Shown piece by piece: positions 6,263 to 12,974 of a stretch of DNA of 13,287 nucleotides (position 1 is the stretch's first letter; every line of letters starts with the position of its first letter). The DNA lies in the NCBI GenBank assembly GCA_947307375.1, contig CAMZIX010000025.1, positions 1 to 13,287 on the forward strand, written 5' to 3'. The translations under genes were made by a program, and so were the position numbers. The notes beneath the pieces are model-generated. The model searched no databases. It saw only the letters and a list, made by a program, of their open reading frames with translations, and was not told where the DNA came from. This DNA is from an uncultured Clostridia bacterium. Its GTDB lineage: Bacteria > Bacillota_A > Clostridia > Oscillospirales > Oscillospiraceae.

Positions 6263-7051
6263 ATGGCAGTTGTTGGATTTATCGGAACGGGGAACATGGG
6301 CTCCGCGCTCGCGAGGGGCGCGGCGAAAAGCGGCCGCGCCGAGCGGCTGCTGCTGGCTAACCGCAGCCCGGAAAAGGCGCTCCGCCTCGCGGAGGAACTC
6401 GGCGGGGAAGCGGTGGATAACCGCCGTGCCGCTGCGGAATCGGAGCTGCTCTTCCTCGGCGTCAAGCCGCAGATGCTCGCCGGCATGCTGGAAGGGATCC
6501 GCGATGTACTGGAAGCGCGGGAGGACCGCTTTGTGATCATTTCAATGTGCGCGGGCAAGGATCTGCGCACGCTGGCAGAGCTTTTGGGGGAGCGGCCGAT
6601 CATCCGCATCATGCCGAACATCCCTGTCGCCGTCGGCAGTGGCGTCACGCTGTACACGGCCAATCTCCTCGTCACAGAGGAGGATAAACGGCTCCTGTGC
6701 GCGCTGCTCGGCGCGTCGGGGCTGGTCTCGGAGCTTGACGAGCACCTGATGGAGGCGGCCTCCGGCGTGACCGGCTGCGGTCCGGCCTTCGCGGCGATGT
6801 TCGTGGAAGCGCTGGCCGACGGCGCCGTCGCCTGCGGATTGCCGCGGAGCAAGGCGCTGACTTATGCCGCCCAGATGATAAAGGGCACGGCGGAGCTGCT
6901 GCTTGAGACCGGGGAGCATCCCGCTTCGCTGAAGGACCGGGTCTGCTCGCCCGCAGGCAGTACGATCCAGGGCGTGCGGCGTCTGGAGGAAGGCGCTTTC
7001 CGCGCCGACGTCATGGACGCGGTGATCGCGACCTACGAAAAGGAATTCTGA
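6263..7051 (+). CDS. proC: Pyrroline-5-carboxylate reductase
   Basis: Cytoplasmic enzyme of 262 residues that reduces 1-pyrroline-5-carboxylate to L-proline with NAD(P)H, the last step of proline synthesis. The N-terminal Rossmann fold starts MAVVGFIGTGNMG (G-x-G-x2-G at 8-13). Further family marks are LGVKPQ (65-70), RIMPNIP (115-121), TGCGPAF (170-176) and the signature LKDRVCSPAGSTIQGV (223-238), where most relatives have SPGGTT; the G-to-A change at 231 is mild. The length is normal. ATG 6263 has AAAGGAG six bases upstream. The frame runs further 5' into the Lar-like gene, but that part is not homologous. It is second in a two-gene unit and is followed by a long convergent hairpin. Confidence 0.95.
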   Translation: MAVVGFIGTGNMGSALARGAAKSGRAERLLLANRSPEKALRLAEELGGEAVDNRRAAAESELLFLGVKPQMLAGMLEGIRDVLEAREDRFVIISMCAGKDLRTLAELLGERPIIRIMPNIPVAVGSGVTLYTANLLVTEEDKRLLCALLGASGLVSELDEHLMEAASGVTGCGPAFAAMFVEALADGAVACGLPRSKALTYAAQMIKGTAELLLETGEHPASLKDRVCSPAGSTIQGVRRLEEGAFRADVMDAVIATYEKEF

Positions 7052-7076
7052 ATCTCATACCTGACCCGAAACGACA

Positions 7077-7111
7077 CAGGGCCGTCCCGACCATTGGTCG
7101 GGGCGGCCCTG
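7077..7111. terminator. Long convergent hairpin terminator
   Basis: Bases 7077-7092 pair with 7096-7111 to give a 16-bp, very GC-rich stem (one G-T pair) with a three-base loop. T-runs are weak on both sides (GTTGTTG on +, GTTTCG on -). It lies between the converging proC and histidine kinase genes and probably serves both. Confidence 0.75.
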
Positions 7112-7151
7112 CGGCTGTTGTTGAGCAGAAAAGAGAGGATGAGAAACTCGG

Positions 7152-8471
7152 TTATGTGTTGTGGACCGGCAGCGTCAGCTCGGCTTCGAAGTGCGTGCCG
7201 TCGCTGTGGGAGGAGAATTGTCCGCCCATGTGTGTCATGATCTTTTCGCAGGTGCGGATGCCGATTTTGGTGCTCTCCACGCGGCTGAGCCCGTGGGCGA
7301 CGGCGTTGGAGAAGCAGACGCGCAGCATGCCGCCGCTGTGCTCCGTGAGGAAGAGCACGGGCTGGGCGGGATCGGCGTACTTTTTGATGTTGGAGACCAG
7401 GTTGTCCAGCACGCGCTTGAGGTACATCGGGTCGGCCTTCACGCTGCACTCGCCCTCGAATTCCACGCGCTGCACCTCAAAGCCGCTGTCGAGCAGATCG
7501 AACTGCGCCTCGCCCAGCAGCTGCTCCAGCAGGAGCCTGGCGTCCAGGATCTCCAGATTCATCTCCAGATCGGCCCGGCCGAAGACCAGGAAATAGCGGA
7601 ACAGCTCGTCGGTCAGCCCCTTGAGCTCCATGGCCTTGTCATAGGCCGAGGCGGTGAACTGGCTGCGCTGCTCCTCCGGCAGATCCTTTTCCTTCATCAG
7701 ACCGAGATAGCCGATCAGGCTGGTCATCGGGGTGCGGATGTCGTGGGAAATGGCGGTGATAAGCTCTGAGTTCGCCTCCCAGGCCCGTTTTTCGTTGCCC
7801 ATGCGGTCGATGACCGAGCGGCGCATCGTGTCCATGTCGTTGGCCAGCGCTGCGATCTCGTCCTCGCCCTTGGCGGTGATCGGGCTTTCCAGCTCCCCGG
7901 CGCTCACCTCCGCGGCCTCGCGCGAGAGGGCGACGATGCGCCGCGTCAGCTTGCCGGAATAGCGCAGCTGAATGGCGATGAAGGCGATGAAAGCCAGCGA
8001 AACGGCCAGGATCGTGTTCACGGCCAGTTCCCGGTTCTGGGAACTGTCGCCGATGGCGATTTGGTAGAGACCGTCGGCAAAGCGCAGGGGATAGAGCCTG
8101 CCGTACTGGCTCTCCGGCATCGGAGAGAGATTGCTGTTGGACACGCGGCCGCCGCTGACGCGTGCGGCAACGGTGTCGTCCTGATAGATCTGGATCGTCA
8201 CATAGTCGTGCTGCCGGGTCCATCGGGCGATCGCGGCCGTGTCGTTGCCGGCGATCAGATTGGCCGTGACGTAGGAGTTGAACTCCGAATAGATGGCCGC
8301 CTTGCGCGAGGCCACGGACTCGGGGCTCATATAGATGTGCTCCACGGCGTAGCGCCCGGAGCCGCTGACCGCGAAGAAGACCAGCGCGGCGACCGCCAGG
8401 GAGAAGAGCTGCGACAGGATCATCCGGACGATGAGCGAGCGGCGCGCGGGCTCCAGAAGCTTCTTAATCAA
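7152..8471 (-). CDS. Sensor histidine kinase, VanS-like
   Basis: A 439-residue membrane sensor kinase partnered with the overlapping response regulator. TM1 is at about 17-36 and TM2 at 149-168, enclosing an extracytoplasmic sensor domain of ~110 residues. A HAMP linker (~169-222) follows, then the HisKA box AISHDIRTPMTSLIGYL with phospho-acceptor H243. The ATPase domain has N box LDNLVSNIKKYA (355-366). The usual DxGxG box is not recognisable: the matching part reads SNAVAHGLSRVESTKIGIRTCEK in two stretches around 388-410, keeping only a GIxxCxK-type lid. The start codon is TTG at 8471, inside the regulator's last codons, with GGGGAAAGG about nine bases upstream; the next in-frame ATG would remove half of TM1. 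Translation is probably coupled to the regulator. The signal is unknown, but the nearby importer suggests a nutrient. Confidence 0.9.
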   Translation of the reverse strand: MIKKLLEPARRSLIVRMILSQLFSLAVAALVFFAVSGSGRYAVEHIYMSPESVASRKAAIYSEFNSYVTANLIAGNDTAAIARWTRQHDYVTIQIYQDDTVAARVSGGRVSNSNLSPMPESQYGRLYPLRFADGLYQIAIGDSSQNRELAVNTILAVSLAFIAFIAIQLRYSGKLTRRIVALSREAAEVSAGELESPITAKGEDEIAALANDMDTMRRSVIDRMGNEKRAWEANSELITAISHDIRTPMTSLIGYLGLMKEKDLPEEQRSQFTASAYDKAMELKGLTDELFRYFLVFGRADLEMNLEILDARLLLEQLLGEAQFDLLDSGFEVQRVEFEGECSVKADPMYLKRVLDNLVSNIKKYADPAQPVLFLTEHSGGMLRVCFSNAVAHGLSRVESTKIGIRTCEKIMTHMGGQFSSHSDGTHFEAELTLPVHNT

Positions 8472-9153
8472 TTTGATAGCCCTTTCCCCAGACGGTGCGG
8501 ATGATTTTGGGCGAGGAGGGGTTCTCTTCGATCTTGCGGCGCAGGTTCAGCACGTGCACCATGACCGTGTTGCCGGAGCCGGGCAGGAACTTTTCCTTCC
8601 AGACGCCCTCGTAGAGCTCGGGCGCGGTGACGGTGGTGCCGCGGTTGCGCAGCAGGTGCTCGAGGATGGAGAACTCCGTGTCGGTCAGCTGGACGGGCTG
8701 CCCGTTGCTGATCACGGTCCGGGCGGCGAAGTCCACCTCCAGATTTTCAATGGCGAGCGCGGCGTCCGGCTTGCCGCGGTATTCCTTGTAGCGGCGCAGC
8801 AGGCTCGTGATCTTGGCCAGCAGCTCGTCCTGGGAGAAGGGCTTGGACAGGAAATCGTCGCCGCCGCTGCGGTAGGCGCTGATCCGGTCCGCCTCGGCGG
8901 ACTTCGCCGTCAGAAAGAGCACCGGCGCGTTGGTGTAGGCGCGCAGCGCGTCGCAGGTCTCATAGCCGTCCATGTCGGGCATCATCACGTCCAGGATGAT
9001 CAGGTCGGTGTCCTTCTGCTCCTGGATCAGGCGGATGGCCTCGCTGCCGCCGGCGGCTTCGCTGACGCTGTACAGCCCCTGCAGCAGCAGACGCAGGACC
9101 TTGCGGATATCGGGATCGTCGTCGACGATCAGAATTTTCGAATGTGCGGACAT
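8464..9153 (-). CDS. OmpR/PhoB-family response regulator, VanR-like
   Basis: A 229-residue transcription regulator. The receiver domain (residues 6-118) has the acidic pair D11-D12, phosphorylation site D55 in LIILDVMMPDMDGYE, T82 and K104-P105. The winged-helix DNA-binding domain (~133-229) has TDTEFSILEHLLRN and the recognition-helix region NTVMVHVLNLRRKIE, ending in IRTVWGKGYQID. I chose ATG 9153 because GAGGTGAT precedes it by a few bases. An in-frame ATG ten codons upstream overlaps the -10 box and lies before the predicted transcription start. The last codons overlap the kinase gene's TTG start by eight bases. Matching TTAAGA repeats upstream of this gene and of the divergent lipoprotein gene suggest that it controls both, which is inference. 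Confidence 0.92.
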   Translation of the reverse strand: MSAHSKILIVDDDPDIRKVLRLLLQGLYSVSEAAGGSEAIRLIQEQKDTDLIILDVMMPDMDGYETCDALRAYTNAPVLFLTAKSAEADRISAYRSGGDDFLSKPFSQDELLAKITSLLRRYKEYRGKPDAALAIENLEVDFAARTVISNGQPVQLTDTEFSILEHLLRNRGTTVTAPELYEGVWKEKFLPGSGNTVMVHVLNLRRKIEENPSSPKIIRTVWGKGYQID

Positions 9154-9171
9154 AAGATCACCTCGCTTGTC

Positions 9172-9199
9172 ATTGTACCACAAAACAGGCGCTTCTCAA
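9172..9199 (-). promoter_or_regulatory. Promoter of the two-component operon
   Basis: On the minus strand, TTGAGA (9199-9194), a 16-base spacer and TACAAT (9177-9172). Transcription would start near 9165, just upstream of the ribosome binding site, so the leader is only about 12 bases. The -35 lies in a small inverted repeat, GCGCTT-GAG-AAGCGC. Confidence 0.6.
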
Positions 9200-9213
9200 G
9201 CGCTTTTCGGAAG

Positions 9214-9229
9214 GTTTAATACTTCTTAA
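9214..9229 (-). promoter_or_regulatory. TTAAGA-N4-TTAAAC direct repeat, possible regulator box
   Basis: Read on the minus strand, TTAAGA (9229-9224), AGTA, then TTAAAC (9219-9214). Half-sites are ten bases apart, one helical turn, as OmpR/PhoB-type dimers prefer. It lies 14 bases upstream of the -35 of the response regulator promoter and resembles the box at 9346-9361. Confidence 0.4.
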
Positions 9230-9230
9230 G

Positions 9231-9345
9231 AGAAAAAGCGCCGGGACGATTGCTGTCATCCCGCGCGTCCTCTCTCCTTGTCGTCCCGCGCGGGCGAAGC
9301 GAGCCGAGGGCTCTTTGCCGCGAAAGGAGAGTCTTCATCGCAATT
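9231..9345. repeat. Structured non-coding stretch with inverted repeats
   Basis: The middle of the gap between the response regulator and lipoprotein genes is GC-rich and repeat-laden. CGGGACGA (9242-9249) is inverted at 9281-9288. CTCTCCTT (9272-9279) is inverted at 9324-9331. GAGCC-GAG-GGCTC (9301-9313) is a small hairpin before TTT. ATCCCGCGCG and GTCCCGCGCG occur as near-direct copies. A 62-codon frame crosses it from a TTG at 9250 but has an Arg/Ser-rich, unprotein-like product. I find no gene here. Confidence 0.4.
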
Positions 9346-9361
9346 TTAAGAAACCTTAAGA
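9346..9361 (+). promoter_or_regulatory. TTAAGA-N4-TTAAGA direct repeat, possible activator box
   Basis: Two perfect TTAAGA copies (9346-9351 and 9356-9361) spaced ten bases apart. The second occupies roughly the -35 zone, 21 bases before TAGAAT, the classic place for an OmpR/PhoB-type activator at a promoter lacking a good -35. Confidence 0.5.
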
Positions 9362-9379
9362 CACATTTCAGGCGGGCTG

Positions 9380-9388
9380 TGATAGAAT
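9380..9388 (+). promoter_or_regulatory. Extended -10 promoter of the lipoprotein gene
   Basis: TG-A-TAGAAT at 9380-9388 is an extended -10 element; no good -35 is seen, but the TTAAGA repeats lie there instead. Transcription would start near 9395, giving an ~87-base leader. The -10 also sits inside a small palindrome, GTGAT-AGA-ATCAC (9379-9391), that could be an operator. Confidence 0.5.
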
Positions 9389-9448
9389 CACGCATGGAGA
9401 CGGTCCGGCGCGTTCCGGACGCCTCGATTTCCGTATAGTCTGTTCCGC

Positions 9449-9466
9449 GCTCCGCGCGGAGCTTTT
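9449..9466 (+). terminator. Leader hairpin followed by TTTT, possible attenuator
   Basis: GCTCC-GCGC-GGAGC (9449-9462) followed by TTTT (9463-9466), ending three bases before the AGGAGG of the lipoprotein gene. An upstream hairpin, GTCCGG...CCGGAC, lies at about 9401-9419. The stem is only 5 bp, so it may equally be a translation-tuning or stabilising hairpin. Confidence 0.3.
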
Positions 9467-9481
9467 CCGAGGAGGAACGAT

Positions 9482-11938
9482 ATGAAAGGTATGAAAAAGA
9501 TCCTGGCGCTGCTTCTGGCGGCGCTCCTGCTGCTCGCTCTCGCGGCCTGCGGTCAGTCGGAGTCGGGTAACGGCGACAGCGAAAGCGGCAGGAGCGGCGG
9601 ACGCAGCCGGAGCAAGGAGACTCCCGCGCCCGAGTTCGTCTACAAGGCCAACTACACGCCGATCGCCACGGACGGCGATCAGATGCGCTCTTTCTATCCC
9701 CGTCTGGTGACGGAGGAAGGCTTCTACTGCGTCAGCACCGAGGTCATCGGACAGCGCGAGCTGTACGAGGGCGAGGTCCTGCAGTGGGACGGCCAGCTGG
9801 ATATCTATGAAAACCGCCTGTACCGCCTGGGCGTCGACGGCAGCTTCAGCAGGCTCGAAGACTATGAGCCGATGAAGCTGGAGGTCGAGGAAGGCCATGA
9901 ATTCAACGACGGCATCAGCTGCATGGCCAAGCTGCCGGACGGCTTCCTCTGCCTGGAGGACACCTATGAGAGCTGGAGCACCGCGGGCGAGGGCGTGGAG
10001 CGCTACTCCGACGACTGGTACATGTCTTATCAGAACCTGGAACGCTTCTTCCTCCGCCGCCTCGATGAAAACGGCAGGGAGCTCTCCTGCACGGAGCTGG
10101 ACGTCGAAGATATGATGCAGCAGAACGGCTACGTCTACTTCGGCAGCATGATTGCCCTGAATGAAAAGGAAGTCCTGATGGCCGGCGACAGCGGCTTGGT
10201 CATTTTCGATATCGAGACCGGTAAGCAGACCGGCAAGATCGACGGCGTCGACTGGGCACAGGCGATGCTGACCCTGCACGACGGCCGCGTGGCCGTGGCC
10301 TATTACGGCGACAAAGGTCAGCAGCTGTCCATCATCGACACGGAGAAGAAGGCGCTCGGCGAGACCTGGTCTCTGCAGGGCGATCTCTATCAGGTGGTCT
10401 CCGGCGGCGGCGATTACGACTTCTACTATAACAACGGCGTCAACTTCTTCGGCTACAGCCTCGAGAACGGAAAGGCCGAGAAGCTCTTCAACTGGATCAA
10501 CTGCGACGTGGACAACAGCAACATCAACGGCTTTACCGTCAGCAGCGAGGGCAAGGTCGTCGCGGTCAATACCGAGTGGGACAAAAACTATGAAAACTCG
10601 ACCACCTCTCTGATCACGATGGAAAAGGTGCCTGCCAGCTCCCTGCCGCAGAAGGAAGTGCTGACCCTGGCCGTGCAGTATCTGGATTGGGAGGCGCGCC
10701 GCCAGATCATCGACTTCAACCGTCACCATGACGATCTGCACATCGAGGTGCAGGACTACTCCGAGTACAACACCGAGGAGGATTACGATGCCGGCCTCAC
10801 GAAGCTGCGCACCGAGATGCTGGCCGGCAACTGCCCGGACATCATCTCCCTCAACGGCCTGCCCGCCAAGCAGTTCGCGGCCAAGGGCCTGCTCGCCGAC
10901 CTCTATCCGCTCATCGACGCCGATCCCGAGCTCAGCCGGGAGGACTTCTTCCCCGCGGTGCTCCGGGCCATGGAGAATAACGGCAAGCTCTACTCCACCT
11001 GCTCCAGCTTCGAGATCATCAGCGCGGTCGGCGCGGCCAGCGTCGTCGGTACGGAGCCCGGCTGGACCTATGCCGATCTGATGGCCGCCCTGCGGGAGAT
11101 GCCCGAGGGCTGCACCGTCTTCTCCACCGGCGAGACCCGCTACGACGTGCTGCAGATCTGCCTGATGCTGGACATGGATCACTTCGTGGACTGGAACACC
11201 GGCAAGGTCAGCTTTGACAGCCGGGAGTTCATCGACCTGCTGAACTTCGCCAAAAACTTCCCGGCGGAATTCGACTGGGAGAACTATGAATGGTCCGAGG
11301 AGGACAACGACAATTTCCGCATCCGCGAGGGCAGACAGCTTTTGATGTACGGCGATCTCTACAACTTTGACTCCATCAGCCAGTACGAGAACATCTTCGG
11401 CGGTCTGGACGCCTTCACCTTCATCGGCTTCCCCACCAGCGAGGGCGTCGGCAACATGATCATGACCGAATCCGGCTACGGCATCAGCGAAAAGTGCAGC
11501 AACAAGGAGGCGGCCTGGGAGTTCGTGCGCGTCTTTATGACCGAAGATTTCCAGAACAGCAATTCCTGGCAGTTCCCCAGCAATATCCACAGCTATAACG
11601 CCAAGAGAGCCGAAGCGATGACCCCGACCTATATCAAGGATTCAAACGGCAACATCATGCTCGATCCCGAGACCGGCGAGAAGTTGATGGAGTCGAAGGG
11701 CGGCTACTGGGACGAGGCGTCGCAGGAAGCGGTCGACATCTATTTCTACACCGAGGAGGAGATCGCCAAGCTCGAGGCCGTCATCAACTCCACCGACCGG
11801 ATCTATGTGGTCGACGAGGCCATCAACGACATCGTCCGCGAGCAGGCCGAGGCCTTCTTCGCCGGCCAGCGCAGCGCCGAGGACGTGGCGAAGCTCATCC
11901 AGAGCAAGGCCATGATCTACGTCAACGAGCAGAGATGA
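9482..11938 (+). CDS. Lipoprotein: propeller-like domain fused to ABC solute-binding domain
   Basis: An 818-residue membrane-anchored solute receptor of a carbohydrate-type ABC importer. Residues 1-22 are a lipoprotein signal ending LALAAC, with lipid-attachment Cys23. A Ser/Gly/Arg-rich spacer follows. Residues ~50-390 show repeated strand-turn units such as LPDGFLCLEDTYE, ALNEKEVLMAGDSGLVIFD, LHDGRVAVAYYG and VSSEGKVVAVNTEWD, which look like blades of a beta-propeller. From about residue 391 (EVLTLAVQYLDWEARRQI) the protein is a family-1 extracellular solute-binding domain, with TKLRTEMLAGNCPDIISLNG, YPLIDADPELSREDFF and the closing AWEFVRVFM...NSWQFPSN. It is about twice the length of a usual binding protein. 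Start ATG 9482 follows AGGAGG by six bases. Two permease genes lie downstream. The ligand cannot be read from the sequence; an oligosaccharide is the family-based guess. Strongly acidic overall. Confidence 0.88.
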   Translation: MKGMKKILALLLAALLLLALAACGQSESGNGDSESGRSGGRSRSKETPAPEFVYKANYTPIATDGDQMRSFYPRLVTEEGFYCVSTEVIGQRELYEGEVLQWDGQLDIYENRLYRLGVDGSFSRLEDYEPMKLEVEEGHEFNDGISCMAKLPDGFLCLEDTYESWSTAGEGVERYSDDWYMSYQNLERFFLRRLDENGRELSCTELDVEDMMQQNGYVYFGSMIALNEKEVLMAGDSGLVIFDIETGKQTGKIDGVDWAQAMLTLHDGRVAVAYYGDKGQQLSIIDTEKKALGETWSLQGDLYQVVSGGGDYDFYYNNGVNFFGYSLENGKAEKLFNWINCDVDNSNINGFTVSSEGKVVAVNTEWDKNYENSTTSLITMEKVPASSLPQKEVLTLAVQYLDWEARRQIIDFNRHHDDLHIEVQDYSEYNTEEDYDAGLTKLRTEMLAGNCPDIISLNGLPAKQFAAKGLLADLYPLIDADPELSREDFFPAVLRAMENNGKLYSTCSSFEIISAVGAASVVGTEPGWTYADLMAALREMPEGCTVFSTGETRYDVLQICLMLDMDHFVDWNTGKVSFDSREFIDLLNFAKNFPAEFDWENYEWSEEDNDNFRIREGRQLLMYGDLYNFDSISQYENIFGGLDAFTFIGFPTSEGVGNMIMTESGYGISEKCSNKEAAWEFVRVFMTEDFQNSNSWQFPSNIHSYNAKRAEAMTPTYIKDSNGNIMLDPETGEKLMESKGGYWDEASQEAVDIYFYTEEEIAKLEAVINSTDRIYVVDEAINDIVREQAEAFFAGQRSAEDVAKLIQSKAMIYVNEQR

Positions 11939-11940
11939 TA

Positions 11941-11984
11941 ACAGCCCCTCATGTGCCCACGGTCTCCGTGGGCACATGAGCTGT
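11941..11984 (+). terminator. Long hairpin after the binding-protein gene
   Basis: Bases 11948-11962 pair with 11966-11980 in a perfect 15-bp stem with a TCT loop. ACAGC/GCTGT (11941-11945, 11980-11984) can extend it past a small bulge if the outermost pair shifts. No immediate T-run follows; TTTTGGTTT comes ~14 bases later. It is a partial terminator or a 3'-stabilising hairpin for the lipoprotein mRNA. Confidence 0.6.
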
Positions 11985-12020
11985 CTGACCGGCCCTTTTG
12001 GTTTACATAATTTTTACTGC

Positions 12021-12049
12021 TTGCGATATTCCCACAGATCGTGTATAAT
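12021..12049 (+). promoter_or_regulatory. Sigma-A promoter of the permease operon
   Basis: TTGCGA at 12021-12026, a 17-base spacer and a perfect TATAAT at 12044-12049, in an AT-rich patch. The start of transcription would be near 12056, giving a ~33-base leader. It lets the permeases be made separately from the binding protein. Confidence 0.7.
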
Positions 12050-12089
12050 CAAAAAATAAGAAACTATTTTGCGTGATCTGGGTCCGCCT

Positions 12090-12974
12090 ATGAAGAATCA
12101 AATCCAAAAACTGAATAGGCGCAGGGATTTTCTGAAAAGCCTCTGCTTTCTCTTCCCCAGTCTGCTGGGCGTGGGCGTGTTCTTTATCCTGCCCTTCGGC
12201 GTCGTGATCTACTACTCGATGATCGACGGCCCGGCGACCCGGAATTTCGTGCTGTTTGATAACTTCGTCAAGCTTTTTCAGAACTCGGCCTTCCGTCTGG
12301 CGGCGAAAAACACGCTGACGTTTTCGCTGATGGCGGTGCCGCTGGCGGTGGTGCTGGCGGTGGCGCTGGCGCTGATGCTGGAGGCCCGCATCCCCCTGAA
12401 ATCCGAATTCCGCACCTTCTTCCTCAGCCCGATGATGGTCCCGGTGGCCTCGGTCGTGCTGATCTGGCAGGTGATCTTCAACTACAACGGCACCTTCAAC
12501 GAGCTGCTGCTCCTGTTCGGCAAGGACAAGATCGACTGGCTGCAGTCCGACTACGCGCAGATCGTGGTGCTCTTCCTGTTCCTGTGGAAAAACCTCGGCT
12601 ACAACATGATCCTGTTCATGGCGGGCCTGGCCAACATCCCGAAGGACCTGCTGGAGGTGGCCGACGTCGAGGGCGCGAGCGAGGCCTACAAGTTCTTTTC
12701 CATCAAGCTGCGCTACCTCTCGCCGACGGTGCTCTTCGTCACGATCCTGTCGCTGATCAGCTCCTTCAAGGTCTTCCGCGAGGTGTATCTGCTGGCCGGC
12801 GCCTATCCCTACGACCCGCTGTATACGCTGCAGCACTTCATGAACAACACCTTCGGCTCCATGGATTATCAGAAGCTGTCCGCCGCCGCGGTGATCATGG
12901 CGATCGTCATGGTCGTGATCATCGCGCTGCTGTTCAAGGCGGAGGACTGGTTCGGAAAGGACGTGGAGGGATGA
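12090..12974 (+). CDS. Carbohydrate ABC transporter permease (MalF-like)
   Basis: A 294-residue inner-membrane permease of the binding-protein-dependent type. A basic N-terminus (KLNRRRDFLK) is followed by a first helix at about 19-42. Further hydrophobic segments lie near 77-98, 112-131, 157-182, 212-226 and 264-282, six in all. The cytoplasmic EAA loop that contacts the ATPase is at 189-212: EVADVEGASEAYKFFSIKLRYLSP, with the expected glycine and final proline. Start ATG 12090 begins MKNQIQKLN. A TTG seven codons upstream is possible but has no better ribosome binding site, and even ATG 12090 has only a weak GGG at 12080-12082. The stop overlaps the next start as ATGA. The gene works with the lipoprotein upstream and the second permease downstream; no ATPase gene is in view. 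Confidence 0.92.
   Translation: MKNQIQKLNRRRDFLKSLCFLFPSLLGVGVFFILPFGVVIYYSMIDGPATRNFVLFDNFVKLFQNSAFRLAAKNTLTFSLMAVPLAVVLAVALALMLEARIPLKSEFRTFFLSPMMVPVASVVLIWQVIFNYNGTFNELLLLFGKDKIDWLQSDYAQIVVLFLFLWKNLGYNMILFMAGLANIPKDLLEVADVEGASEAYKFFSIKLRYLSPTVLFVTILSLISSFKVFREVYLLAGAYPYDPLYTLQHFMNNTFGSMDYQKLSAAAVIMAIVMVVIIALLFKAEDWFGKDVEG

Noticed and set aside
5794..6852. Upstream in-frame extension of the cation exporter on the minus strand
   Set aside because: The added part is Ser/Arg/Pro-rich, runs across proC, the Lar-like gene, the promoter and the riboswitch, and lacks family similarity; ATG 5793 has a good ribosome binding site.
9250..9438. 62-codon + strand frame starting at TTG
   Set aside because: No ribosome binding site, an Arg/Ser-rich product, and overlap with the promoter and repeat elements of the lipoprotein gene.
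9368..11590. 740-codon open frame on the minus strand opposite the lipoprotein gene
   Set aside because: Composition (runs of Val, Ala, His and Asp) is that of the complement of a biased coding strand; the + strand product has a signal peptide and a clear binding domain.
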